NCBI GenBank assembly: GCA_003284265.1
Contig: QBVV01000004.1
Location: forward strand, 1-64,000
Direction of reading: 5' to 3'
DNA length: 64,000 nucleotides
Origin: SAR116 cluster bacterium AG-313-A07
GTDB lineage: Bacteria; Pseudomonadota; Alphaproteobacteria; Thalassobaculales; Thalassobaculaceae
Position numbers and translations under genes: made by a program. Under the pieces are notes generated by a model. That model ran no database searches, had not been told where the DNA came from, and saw only the letters and a program-made list of their open reading frames with translations. Shown here piece after piece: positions 34,025-42,705 of the stretch (the stretch's first letter is position 1; the number at the start of each line of letters is the position of its first letter).

Positions 34025-35625
34025 TCAAAAACAGTTTCTAGATAATGACTTGCATCGACGACCGCTTCTATAACAGTTGGCCCATCTGCTTTGAGTGCTT
34101 TTTCAAGCTCTTCCTTTAACCCAGCCTCGTCGCGCACGCCAATCGCAGGCACCCCAAAATAATGTGCTGGCGGGTCTTCGTAATGATCCATTTCTACTTG
34201 TGACCCATATTGAGCATATTGACGTTTTTCCTGTTTGATTTGTATTAGAGAAAGCCAGCGATCATCTAGTACCACAACTGGAATAGCGAGCCTCTGTCGT
34301 CTCGCGGTTGCTAATTCACCGACGGTCATTTGAAAACAGCCGTCCCCAATCAAACAAATCACAGGAAGATCGGGACGAGCAATTTTAGCTGCGATAGCAC
34401 CGGGCAGGCCTATTCCCATAGATGACCATCCATTAGTCACATGACAGGTTTTAGGATCATGTGCCTTCCACTGGCTGGCGATTTGATGTGTGTGTGCACC
34501 AACATCGTAACTAATAATTCCATTTTTAGGCACAGTTTCTCGCACAATATCAATCGCTCGATGAGGCGTGAAGTTTTTTGAAGCTGGGCGCAAAGCCTTA
34601 TTGAATTCACTTACATGCGCGGCCAACTCTTCTTTGGTCCATTTGTTCTGCGTTTTCTTTTGCCGCAGTAAGTATTCGAGTGACGCAGTGATGTTGCCCG
34701 TCATAGTTCCGACAAGATTAACTGATTCAGCGATATCAGGATCTTCAATGTCAATCGATAGCAATGGTGTGTTTCCGATCCAGGCTTCATATTCAACTTC
34801 GATTGTATCAAATCCTAAACCTATAATTAAATCAGCAGATTGTATGAATTTGCGTTGGATTTGGCGTCTGCCTCTCTCTATGCAGCCGATGCTCAATCGG
34901 TGGTCTTCATCAATCATACCTTTCGCCATTGTCGAGGTTAAAAAAGGTATTTCATGATGTTCCACGAATGCCTTTAAAAGTTCTGGCTTTTGCATTCGCA
35001 TAGCAGATGAGCCTAAAACAACAAGTGGACGTTCAGCCTCGGATATTAGAGAGTTAGTGTTGTTTAAATTATTCTCGTTGGTTTCTTCCGGCGTTAGCTC
35101 TATTTTAATAGATCTTACAACGTCATCTTTTGCCGGTGCCAACGACACATCCTCGGGCAGATCTATGTGAACAGGACCCATCGGTTCTGTTAGCGCAATT
35201 GTCAGTGCCTTTTGCATTATTTCAGCTACGTTATCATGAGTGGCAGCAAAGGAAGCTTTTGTTATAGGCGCAAAAAGAGCATGATGGTCAATCCACATTT
35301 GAATTCGGCGCCCTAACTGGGGAGTATTAAGGTTACATGTGATTGCGATCATCGGCGATCTGTCCAGGTATGCACTGCCGACGCCTGTTGCTAGATTGGT
35401 CGCTCCTGGTCCCAGTGTTGCGATGCAAAAACCAGGTTTTCCTGTCATTCTTCCCATGACATCAGCTGCAAATGATGCTGATCCCTCGTGCGCAGTTAGG
35501 ACAAATTCCATTCCGCCCAATCTCATTGACTCGATCAAAGGTAAAACATTTCCGCTTGGAATTCCAAATCCATGCGTGACACCTGCCTGTTGAAGACATT
35601 TTACGATGAGGTCCGAGTTATTCAT
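34021..35625 (-). CDS. Acetolactate synthase-family ThDP enzyme
   Basis: The 534-residue protein has all three ThDP-enzyme domains: the PYR domain with catalytic Glu in AHEGSASFAADV, a central domain (about 190-325), and the PP domain with the ThDP/Mg site GDGCFQMTVGELATA. It resembles large-subunit acetolactate synthase, benzoylformate or sulfoacetaldehyde-type decarboxylases/ligases; no regulatory subunit gene is next to it, so a catabolic 2-oxoacid decarboxylase is as likely as biosynthetic IlvB. GGAG lies 6-7 nt before the ATG. It may be co-transcribed with the upstream MFS gene, 40 nt away. Confidence 0.87.
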   Translation of the reverse strand: MNNSDLIVKCLQQAGVTHGFGIPSGNVLPLIESMRLGGMEFVLTAHEGSASFAADVMGRMTGKPGFCIATLGPGATNLATGVGSAYLDRSPMIAITCNLNTPQLGRRIQMWIDHHALFAPITKASFAATHDNVAEIMQKALTIALTEPMGPVHIDLPEDVSLAPAKDDVVRSIKIELTPEETNENNLNNTNSLISEAERPLVVLGSSAMRMQKPELLKAFVEHHEIPFLTSTMAKGMIDEDHRLSIGCIERGRRQIQRKFIQSADLIIGLGFDTIEVEYEAWIGNTPLLSIDIEDPDIAESVNLVGTMTGNITASLEYLLRQKKTQNKWTKEELAAHVSEFNKALRPASKNFTPHRAIDIVRETVPKNGIISYDVGAHTHQIASQWKAHDPKTCHVTNGWSSMGIGLPGAIAAKIARPDLPVICLIGDGCFQMTVGELATARRQRLAIPVVVLDDRWLSLIQIKQEKRQYAQYGSQVEMDHYEDPPAHYFGVPAIGVRDEAGLKEELEKALKADGPTVIEAVVDASHYLETVFD

Positions 35626-35665
35626 TTACCAGCTCCAACTGAGTCAATTTATTTTAGTTGTAAGT

Positions 35666-37084
35666 TTATTTTAAACGTTTACCAAACCAAATTGTTGGTC
35701 TAGTCATTGTTGCCAGAAGAAACAACAATAGCACGCTACCTGCAAGTATAAAGATGTGCTGGAAACTTTTATTAAAAATTTCTTCTGAATGAAGACCTGT
35801 TTCATGATTGATTTGATTTAGCCAAGCAAACCCCAAGGTAAGCAGGGAGACCCCAGATACCACTCCTATAGTTCTTGTAAGCATAACGATACTGCCACTT
35901 ACGCCGCGTTGACTAACCGGTAGTAATCCGGTGACAGTAAAAAGGTAAGATGACTGAAACAGACCGGTTCCTATACCTTGTAAGAAGATGGCTGGGATCA
36001 TCCAGTGCAGATTTACAGAGGGGTCAGCGTACCCAATCAAACATAAACCAATACCCGTTATGAGAATTCCGGAAAAGCTCATGTGATTCGACTTGAACTT
36101 GCCAATTAACTTTCCTGATATTAGGCCAGCGATGCTTGTTCCAATAAATCCAATAGATAGAATCAATCCAGCCTCATTAGTTGAAATATTAGCGCTTTTG
36201 TACAGGAAAAACGGAATTATCAAGATGACAGAAAAAGTTGCTGAATAGAGAAGACAACTTGCAATATTAATAACTACAAAATTCACATTTCTGAACATTG
36301 TAAGATTAAGGATCGGGTCTTCAATCCGTCGCTCTTGGCGCACGAAGATATAAATAAACAATATGGCTATACTGGCATAAAGCAATAAAAGCCATGCTTT
36401 CTCGTCGCCAATATTGTGTAATTGATTTATTGTTAACAGACACGCCACTAAGAAAAATACTAAGCTGATTGCCCCAATCCAGTCAAAGTTCGTTCGTTTT
36501 GACTCTATCGGTTGCTTGGGCGTAGCCACGATAAGTATCAACGATAAAAAAGCTATTGGAATTCTGAACCAAAAGACGGCCCTCCAATCAAATAAATCGA
36601 TTAATACGCCCCCTATGATTGGTCCTAACAGCCCACCAAGGGCAAAAAATAATGTGAATAAACCTACTGCATGGGAACGTTTCTCATCGGGGTATAGGGA
36701 GATCATCATGGCTGGCGCTACGCTTGTCACCAATCCTATGCCTACGCCTTGGAGGAAGCGAAAGAATAATAATGAATTAAAGCTATCTGATAGTGATATT
36801 AACGCTAGAGCAAAAATGCTTGCCATAAGACCAAGGCAAAAAATTCTGCGTTGCCCATACAAGTCTCCTAATTTTCCAAAAACCAGCATCAAACTCGCGT
36901 AGGTCAAAACATAACAAATTACCACCCATTGTGTCATTTTCATGGGCTGATCAAAATCTGAAACAATATGCGGAAATGCTATATTGACAGACGTATCGAG
37001 TGGCCCAATCATAACACCGGTACTAATGCTTATTAGTCCGATATACCTTATCAGAGGTTGGTTCATAATATGTTTGACTAGCAT
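35666..37084 (-). CDS. MFS exporter, DHA2 (EmrB/QacA-like) family
   Basis: About 472 residues with roughly 14 transmembrane helices. The drug:H+ antiporter-2 marks are visible: the N-terminal GPLDTSVNIAFPHI, WVVICYVLTYASLMLVFGKLGD (motif A), LGLMASIFALALI, and the motif C-like GGLLGPIIGGVLID. Substrate unknown; drug or metabolite export is usual. The frame opens at a TTG at 37150; ATG 37084 or ATG 37066 is more likely, since the helices begin right after and no ribosome-binding site favours the longer form. Confidence 0.88.
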   Translation of the reverse strand: MLVKHIMNQPLIRYIGLISISTGVMIGPLDTSVNIAFPHIVSDFDQPMKMTQWVVICYVLTYASLMLVFGKLGDLYGQRRIFCLGLMASIFALALISLSDSFNSLLFFRFLQGVGIGLVTSVAPAMMISLYPDEKRSHAVGLFTLFFALGGLLGPIIGGVLIDLFDWRAVFWFRIPIAFLSLILIVATPKQPIESKRTNFDWIGAISLVFFLVACLLTINQLHNIGDEKAWLLLLYASIAILFIYIFVRQERRIEDPILNLTMFRNVNFVVINIASCLLYSATFSVILIIPFFLYKSANISTNEAGLILSIGFIGTSIAGLISGKLIGKFKSNHMSFSGILITGIGLCLIGYADPSVNLHWMIPAIFLQGIGTGLFQSSYLFTVTGLLPVSQRGVSGSIVMLTRTIGVVSGVSLLTLGFAWLNQINHETGLHSEEIFNKSFQHIFILAGSVLLLFLLATMTRPTIWFGKRLK

Positions 37085-37201
37085 TCGTTTTCGTTTGTGT
37101 GGTGACTTAGAATTAAAAAAACCAAGGGCCTTGAAAGATTGTTTAGACAACAGTACTTGGTATAACGTGAAGTTGAAACTCTAATAGTTAGGATGGTTTT
37201 G

Positions 37202-38158
37202 ATGCCCGAGGAATTTTACCCCGTAGAACTCATTGCACCCGATATTGAACATTATAGAAAAGGTAATATTGGGGTCGATTTTGTCACTTCCTTCGACAGC
37301 GGTAAGCCTGGGCCGCACGTCATGATAAATGCGATAACACACGGAAACGAGGTCTGCGGGGCGATAGCACTTGATTATCTATTTAAAGCGAATGTTAGGC
37401 CTACGCATGGCAAACTCACTTTAGGGTTTGTAAATCACCTTGCTTATTCAAATTTTGATCCAGAAAACCCTGGGTTGTCCAGATTTGTTGATGAAGATTT
37501 TAACAGAGTATGGACCGAAGATCGACTTGAAGGATTAGAAGTTACAGCGGAGCTGCGCCGGGCACGGGAGTTGCGACCAGTTTTTGATACAGTAGATTTG
37601 TTATTAGACATCCATTCAATGGGTACTTATTCCAAACCATTGATGATTTGTAATGGACTAAAAAAAGAGAGAGACTTTACTAGAGACGTAAATTTTCCGG
37701 CACATATTATGTGTGGTTCAGGTCATATAATTGGGAAAAGGTTGATAGAATATACCCCTTTCAATGACGATATGAACAATAAGGTTGCTTTGTTAGTCGA
37801 AGCAGGACAGCACTGGGCCGCAGGTACTGAAATTGCCGCATTAGATACAGCGCTTCACTTTTTGCGTGCGAGCAGAATAGTGGGTCTTGAGTTTGTTGAC
37901 GGCCATTTGTCAGAGCAGGGAAGGAAACCAGCCACTGCAGAAATGTGGGATGTAACGGATGGCATCACTGCAGTTACTGATGATTTTAAATTTGTGGAGG
38001 CATTTGTTGGGATGGAGATCATTTCTGATGCAGGTACGGTTATCGCTAATGATGGTGATCTAGAAATTAAAACACCCTATAATGATTGCCTTTTGATGAT
38101 GCCGAATCACCGTCCAGGAGCGGGAGTCCGAAAACTCAGATTGTGTAGAAGGGCTTGA
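37202..38158 (+). CDS. Succinylglutamate desuccinylase/aspartoacylase-family hydrolase
   Basis: About 318 residues. Zinc-carboxypeptidase-like deacylase marks: AITHGNEVCG (His and Glu zinc ligands), DLLLDIHSMG (second His), and LVEAGQHW with the catalytic Glu; a C-terminal beta-domain follows (about 240-318). Family members remove acyl groups from N-acyl amino acids. Two ATGs are in frame: 37193 and 37202; GGATGG stands at the right distance from the second. It is divergent from the MFS exporter and followed by genes of unknown role in the same direction. Confidence 0.85.
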   Translation: MPEEFYPVELIAPDIEHYRKGNIGVDFVTSFDSGKPGPHVMINAITHGNEVCGAIALDYLFKANVRPTHGKLTLGFVNHLAYSNFDPENPGLSRFVDEDFNRVWTEDRLEGLEVTAELRRARELRPVFDTVDLLLDIHSMGTYSKPLMICNGLKKERDFTRDVNFPAHIMCGSGHIIGKRLIEYTPFNDDMNNKVALLVEAGQHWAAGTEIAALDTALHFLRASRIVGLEFVDGHLSEQGRKPATAEMWDVTDGITAVTDDFKFVEAFVGMEIISDAGTVIANDGDLEIKTPYNDCLLMMPNHRPGAGVRKLRLCRRA

Positions 38159-38217
38159 GGGGGGCGCAAAGTTTTATACGTTGTGGCTGAATCGCGGAAG
38201 ATAAAAGGAGTTCGAGG

Positions 38218-38850
38218 ATGGCTAAAGGGTTACTAATAGCATCTTTTGATTTTACGGATGCTTATCAAGATGAATTCCATGATTGGTATGATTTAGAACA
38301 TATTCCCGAACGGGAGGCAGTCCCGGGTTTTGGTAGTTGTGAGCGCTGGATAGGAGTAGAAAATTCCAAACAGGCAATAGCGACCTATGATTTAGATGCA
38401 ATCGAGGTTTTGAGAGGTCGGGATTATAATGCTATCGCCTATGATAATTTATCTCCGTGGTCTAAAAGGGTTACTGGAAAATGCAAGCGCATTCTTCGTT
38501 TTGAAGGGACACAAATTCTACCGGGGGAAGAACCTGCCCCTGATAAAGCTGGTGGTCTTTTGATGGTGGCAATAAACGTCGCTAATGAAAACGAGAATGA
38601 TTTTAATTCATGGTACACCGAAGAACATATACCTGCGCTATTAACGGTTCCTGGAGTTCTTTCCGCGAGACGTTATAAATCCAATGAAGGCACTCATCGA
38701 TATGTTGCTATTTATCATCTGACAAAACCCGACGTTACAAAGACCGACGACTGGTCAACTGCAATCGATACACCCTGGAGCTCACGAATTAGGCCACATT
38801 TCCAAGATAGAATTAGAATTTTAGCTAAAAAATATGAACGCGCCATTTGA
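38218..38850 (+). CDS. Tandem dimeric alpha/beta-barrel (EthD/ABM-like) protein
   Basis: The 210-residue protein is an internal duplication. The first half has FHDWYDLEHIPEREAVPGF and the second FNSWYTEEHIPALLTVPGV, each followed by a beta strand ending (GSCERWIGV, LSARRYKSN). This matches two ferredoxin-like units as in EthD, monooxygenase or dimeric barrel families, here joined in one chain. No cofactor motif is present. AAAGGAG precedes the ATG. The role is unknown; position after the deacylase and before an EamA transporter suggests a catabolic operon. Confidence 0.72.
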   Translation: MAKGLLIASFDFTDAYQDEFHDWYDLEHIPEREAVPGFGSCERWIGVENSKQAIATYDLDAIEVLRGRDYNAIAYDNLSPWSKRVTGKCKRILRFEGTQILPGEEPAPDKAGGLLMVAINVANENENDFNSWYTEEHIPALLTVPGVLSARRYKSNEGTHRYVAIYHLTKPDVTKTDDWSTAIDTPWSSRIRPHFQDRIRILAKKYERAI

Positions 38851-38878
38851 TTTTCAGATGAAGATCTGATTGCTGGTA

Positions 38879-39790
38879 ATGGAGCACTTGTGGATAGCAA
38901 TAGTATTAGTCGCAGCAGCATTGCAAACGGCAAGAAATGCGGGACAAAAGTATCTTAGCGGACATTTATCTGCGCTTTCAGCTACTTGGATACGGTTTGT
39001 TTTTGGACTGCCATTCGCGCTTCTTTATTTACTTATCGTAACAGACTTTTCATCCTTTAAATTTGATATGCTCAATCAAAACTTCTTATTGCCGTGCGCG
39101 TTAGCTGCACTATGTCAGTTGTCTGGAACCGCGTTTCTTATTCTTTTGTTTAGGCTTAGGAACTTTGCAATTGGATCGACCTACGTTAGAACAGAGGTGC
39201 TGATTGCAGCGTTTATAGGGACGTTTTTTTTTGATGAATCTGTATCGCTTATGGGTTGGGTTGCAATATTTATTTCAGTATCAGGTGTAATCATTATCAG
39301 TGTTGTTAAATTCAATATTGGAACGCTAAATTCGCTCAAAAATTTTTTTGATGCTTCGGCTGGGATTGGTTTACTGAGTGGATTAGGGTTCGCTCTTGGT
39401 TCGTTTTTTATTCGGGAAGCCAGCCTATCGTTTAAAGATGATAACTTCTTGTTGACTGCCGCAATTACATTGGTTGTTGTAATCAGTTTTCAAACCATTG
39501 GGCTGGGCTTTTATATTTTAATAAAACAGCCAGGGCAATTTAATGCGATTTTAAAATTGTGGCGCCCCAGCATTTTTGTCGGTTTTACGAGCGCGCTCGG
39601 TTCGATAGGCTGGTTTACAGCTATGACCATACAACGGATAACATATGTTAAGGCATTAGCGCAGATCGAATTTATATTCGCTTTATTGTTATCAATTCTT
39701 TTGTTTGGCGAGAAACCAACAAGACAAGAACTCATAGGCATGTCTTTGGTAGCGATTGGAATCGTAGTCTTGGTATTATTTGCGAAATAA
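38879..39790 (+). CDS. EamA/DMT-family transporter
   Basis: About 303 residues with ten predicted helices in two EamA repeats (NAGQKYLSGHLSALSATWIR at the start of the first, GLGFALGSFFIREASLSF at the second, and ALAQIEFIFALLLSILLFGE near the end with the usual FGE). DMT members move metabolites and amino acids. The reading frame also includes a TTG at 38870, but ATG 38879 fits the first helix. It lies 28 nt after the tandem-barrel gene and is probably co-transcribed. Confidence 0.87.
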   Translation: MEHLWIAIVLVAAALQTARNAGQKYLSGHLSALSATWIRFVFGLPFALLYLLIVTDFSSFKFDMLNQNFLLPCALAALCQLSGTAFLILLFRLRNFAIGSTYVRTEVLIAAFIGTFFFDESVSLMGWVAIFISVSGVIIISVVKFNIGTLNSLKNFFDASAGIGLLSGLGFALGSFFIREASLSFKDDNFLLTAAITLVVVISFQTIGLGFYILIKQPGQFNAILKLWRPSIFVGFTSALGSIGWFTAMTIQRITYVKALAQIEFIFALLLSILLFGEKPTRQELIGMSLVAIGIVVLVLFAK

Positions 39791-39857
39791 TAGAAATAGT
39801 ATTGAATATTTCTCGTTTTTATCGTGAACTAAGTACAATCAACTCTAAGAGGTTTCT

Positions 39858-40157
39858 ATGGCTAACGGTAATGATAACGATGAACGTGAACTCAGATGGA
39901 TGGAAACTCCAAAAGGTAGAGCAATAATTAATGCTGTTTCCTTAACTGTTTTATTAATGATTACTCAGCATTTTGGTTATATTGTTCCGGGCCCGCCTGT
40001 CACACTTGAGAATTTTATTCTTTATGCAGGTTATGGCATTGCTGTCGGCTTGTTGATGTATGTCTGGACGGATTTTCGAATAAAACGCCAGCGAAAGAAA
40101 AGAGAAGCTTTAAGAAACTTGGAGCAAAGCTCGAATACTAAGAACGGGGATGATTGA
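39858..40157 (+). CDS. Small two-helix membrane protein
   Basis: The 99-residue protein has an acidic N-terminus, two hydrophobic helices (about 24-42 and 55-73) joined by a short Pro-rich turn (VPGPPVTL), and a basic C-terminal tail (RIKRQRKKRE). GAGG lies before the ATG. No known domain is visible. Expressed from the same strand between an EamA transporter and a PhyH gene. Confidence 0.6.
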   Translation: MANGNDNDERELRWMETPKGRAIINAVSLTVLLMITQHFGYIVPGPPVTLENFILYAGYGIAVGLLMYVWTDFRIKRQRKKREALRNLEQSSNTKNGDD

Positions 40158-40183
40158 TCATTATTCATGTATAGGAGTTGTCA

Positions 40184-41083
40184 ATGATAAGCGATAAGGA
40201 TGCACATTTTTATCATGAAAACGGATATATCGTTGTGGACGATGTATACAGCATGGCTGAAGTGGAGGCTATGCGAGCCGTGGTTGAGGAGCTTGTAGAA
40301 AAATCGAGGGAAGTGAGTGATCATAATGATATTTTTGACCTAGAGCCTGCACACACCTCGGAAAACCCTAGGGTAAGACGCATCAAGGAGCCATTCAAAG
40401 TCCATCCTCTCTATCGGGAGATGGTGGAGCATCCTAATGTCATATCAATCATGAATAAGCTCATAGGTGTTAATCAGCGATTACATGGCGGTAAGATCAA
40501 TATTAAGGCGGCTTCATTCGGGTCGCCGGTAGAATGGCATCAGGACTGGGCATTCTATCCGCATACAAATGACGACGTATTAGCGATAGGGGTGATGCTT
40601 GACGATATGACTGAAGAAAATGGCCCTCTGTTGATAATGCCAGGATCTCATAAAGGGCCAACATACGATCACCACGCTGACGGTTCTTTTGCAGGCGCAA
40701 TAAATCCCAATGATTGTGCATTAGACTTTTCAAAAGCAGCCCGTGTCACTGGTAAAGCTGGTGCATGCAGTTTTCACCATGTTCGTGCTGTTCATGGGTC
40801 TGAGCAAAATCTATCAGGCAAGGACAGAATTCTCCTATTATACCAAGTGGCTGCTGCGGATGCATGGGACCTTCAGCGTTTCAATGAGCCCTGGGAAGAA
40901 TATGAATCCCGCATGATAGCTGGCGTCTCAACGTTAGAGCCTCGTCTTGTTCAAACACCTATACGATTGCCATACCCAACGGCCAAGCACACTGGTTCGA
41001 TCTATGAAAATCAACGCGCAATGACGTCGAGGTTTTTTGAGTTCGACAACAATCCGGATAAAGTTTTAGAGGATGCTGATTAA
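40184..41083 (+). CDS. PhyH-type 2-oxoglutarate Fe(II) dioxygenase (5 of 5)
   Basis: The 299-residue protein starts at ATG 40184, 6 nt after AGGAG; an in-frame TTG at 40178 is too close to be the start. Motifs: FYHENGYIVVDDVYSMAEV, iron ligands HQD in VEWHQDWAFYPHTND, distal His in VRAVHGSEQN, and Arg for 2-oxoglutarate in GKDRILLLYQ. It is related to the 27583 and 31010 genes (PHTN and GPL-PGSH stretches) but has a different C-terminus. It ends before a bidirectional hairpin. Confidence 0.9.
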   Translation: MISDKDAHFYHENGYIVVDDVYSMAEVEAMRAVVEELVEKSREVSDHNDIFDLEPAHTSENPRVRRIKEPFKVHPLYREMVEHPNVISIMNKLIGVNQRLHGGKINIKAASFGSPVEWHQDWAFYPHTNDDVLAIGVMLDDMTEENGPLLIMPGSHKGPTYDHHADGSFAGAINPNDCALDFSKAARVTGKAGACSFHHVRAVHGSEQNLSGKDRILLLYQVAAADAWDLQRFNEPWEEYESRMIAGVSTLEPRLVQTPIRLPYPTAKHTGSIYENQRAMTSRFFEFDNNPDKVLEDAD

Positions 41084-41109
41084 AGGAATTAGGGTAAAAA
41101 AGTTAATCA

Positions 41110-41137
41110 TTTAGCGCGGCTTTTGGGCCACGCTAAA
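41110..41137. terminator. Bidirectional intrinsic terminator
   Basis: TTTAGCG and CGCTAAA pair, extended by GGC/GCC around a one-base mismatch, with a TTTTGG loop, in the gap between convergent genes (PhyH on plus, aminotransferase on minus). T-rich sequence follows the stem on plus and A-rich sequence precedes it, so it could stop transcripts from both sides. Confidence 0.75.
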
Positions 41138-41162
41138 TTTTGAGACTGGTTGCCTTTTTGCT

Positions 41163-42551
41163 TTAGGCTACGGCTTTACCTTCTTTTGTTAAATGATCTA
41201 AACCTTCGTCTAACGCTTTTGAGTAACGGTCGAACAGGTTGTCTATTTCGCTATTTGTTATGATTAGTGGTGGGCAAAAACACATTGCATCTCCGACAGG
41301 TCTGAGAATTAAACCGTGTTTTAAACAATAATCACTGATTATCCCTCCAACATTTTCTGCCGGTGCGAATGCTTCTCTTGTCTCCTTGTTTTTAACAAGT
41401 TCGGTGGCTCCTATCAGGCCTTCACCCCGGACTTCACCGACCAGCGGATGATCTGCAAAAGATCTAAGCCGTTCTTGATAGTGCCCCATGACACTTTGAA
41501 CATGTCCAAGGATATCTTCTTCCTCATAAATTTTGAGTGTTTCCAGAGCAACAGCCGCAGCGACTGGATGCCCTGAATAAGTATATCCGTGACCGAAAAC
41601 ACCAAGCTTGGCACTCGCATCGGCAATGACTTGGTAGATATCGTCGCTTATAATTGTACCGGAGATAGGTAGGTAGCTTGATGATAATGCTTTAGCGCAA
41701 ACTAAAATGTCAGGTTTAATGTCAAATGTTTCACAAGCCCAAAAATTACCAGTCCGCATAAAGCCGCAAATGACTTCGTCTGCTACAAAGAGAACGTCGT
41801 GTTTCTTGAGAACAGCCTGAATTTTTTCGAAGTAGGTCTTTGGAGGTGTTACAACGCCGCCTGCACCCATAATTGGTTCTGCAAAAAAAGCCGCGACTGT
41901 CTCAGGACCTTCATCAATGATCATTTTATCTAGGTCGTCCGCCATCCTCGTTGCAAAGTCTTCTTCCGTTTCACCTTCTTCTCCAAATTTATAATAATGT
42001 GGATTATTGGTGTGAATAAAATTTTGAAGAGGTACATCAAAACCTGCATGGTTGATAGGTCGGCCAGTAAGGCTGGACGCAGCTAGAGTTATTCCATGGT
42101 AGCCGTTTACGCGTCCAATTATTTTTTTCTTAAGATGTCTTCCGCGGGCATTGTTGTAGTACCAAATGATTTTGATCGCTGTATCATTTGCTTCGGACCC
42201 CGAGTTATTGAAAAATACCTTAGAGACTGAGGCAGGGGCTAGGCCCATCAATTTTTCTCCAAGGTCAATACTAGGAAGGTGTGATTTTCCTCCAAACAAA
42301 TGATAGTATGGGAGCGTCTCCATCTGTTTAGTGGCAGCTGCAACCAGTCGTTCGTGTTGAAAGCCTAAGGAGGTTGACCAAAGCCCAGCCATTCCTTCTA
42401 TATATTGTTTGCCTCCATTATCCCAAACGTAAACCCCTTCACCCCGCTCAATAATCATCGGGCCATTTTCTTCATGGGCTCGCAGATTTGTATTAGGATG
42501 AACTAGGTATGCTACATCTCTCGATTCTGGTGAATTCGGATTTACAGGCAT
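41163..42551 (-). CDS. Class III (omega) aminotransferase
   Basis: This 462-residue PLP enzyme has SGSEANDTAIK, GRVNGYHGITLA, VADEVICGFMRTG (Asp for the pyridine nitrogen) and the PLP lysine in LVCAKALSSSYLP. Typical length for taurine/beta-alanine:pyruvate type class III enzymes; the substrate cannot be fixed. GGAG is 7 nt before the ATG. It is transcribed leftward toward the terminator at 41110-41137, with a 154-nt gap to the upstream MFS gene that holds only AT-rich sequence. Confidence 0.92.
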   Translation of the reverse strand: MPVNPNSPESRDVAYLVHPNTNLRAHEENGPMIIERGEGVYVWDNGGKQYIEGMAGLWSTSLGFQHERLVAAATKQMETLPYYHLFGGKSHLPSIDLGEKLMGLAPASVSKVFFNNSGSEANDTAIKIIWYYNNARGRHLKKKIIGRVNGYHGITLAASSLTGRPINHAGFDVPLQNFIHTNNPHYYKFGEEGETEEDFATRMADDLDKMIIDEGPETVAAFFAEPIMGAGGVVTPPKTYFEKIQAVLKKHDVLFVADEVICGFMRTGNFWACETFDIKPDILVCAKALSSSYLPISGTIISDDIYQVIADASAKLGVFGHGYTYSGHPVAAAVALETLKIYEEEDILGHVQSVMGHYQERLRSFADHPLVGEVRGEGLIGATELVKNKETREAFAPAENVGGIISDYCLKHGLILRPVGDAMCFCPPLIITNSEIDNLFDRYSKALDEGLDHLTKEGKAVA

Positions 42552-42705
42552 GGAAATTTCTCCGATAGGTTTAAAATCATTTCCGGTAACCTACTATTTT
42601 TTTCTATCTGTTCGCAAGATATTACACCTTTTCTGCAATGGCATTATAAATTGTTTCATAATCAAAAATTATTCCGTGAGGGTTGAAATAGTTACAGTTA
42701 GAATT

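Noticed and set aside
26459-41083. Recently acquired genomic island carrying the PhyH genes
   Set aside because: No integrase, tRNA edge, direct repeats or visible shift in base composition marks a boundary.
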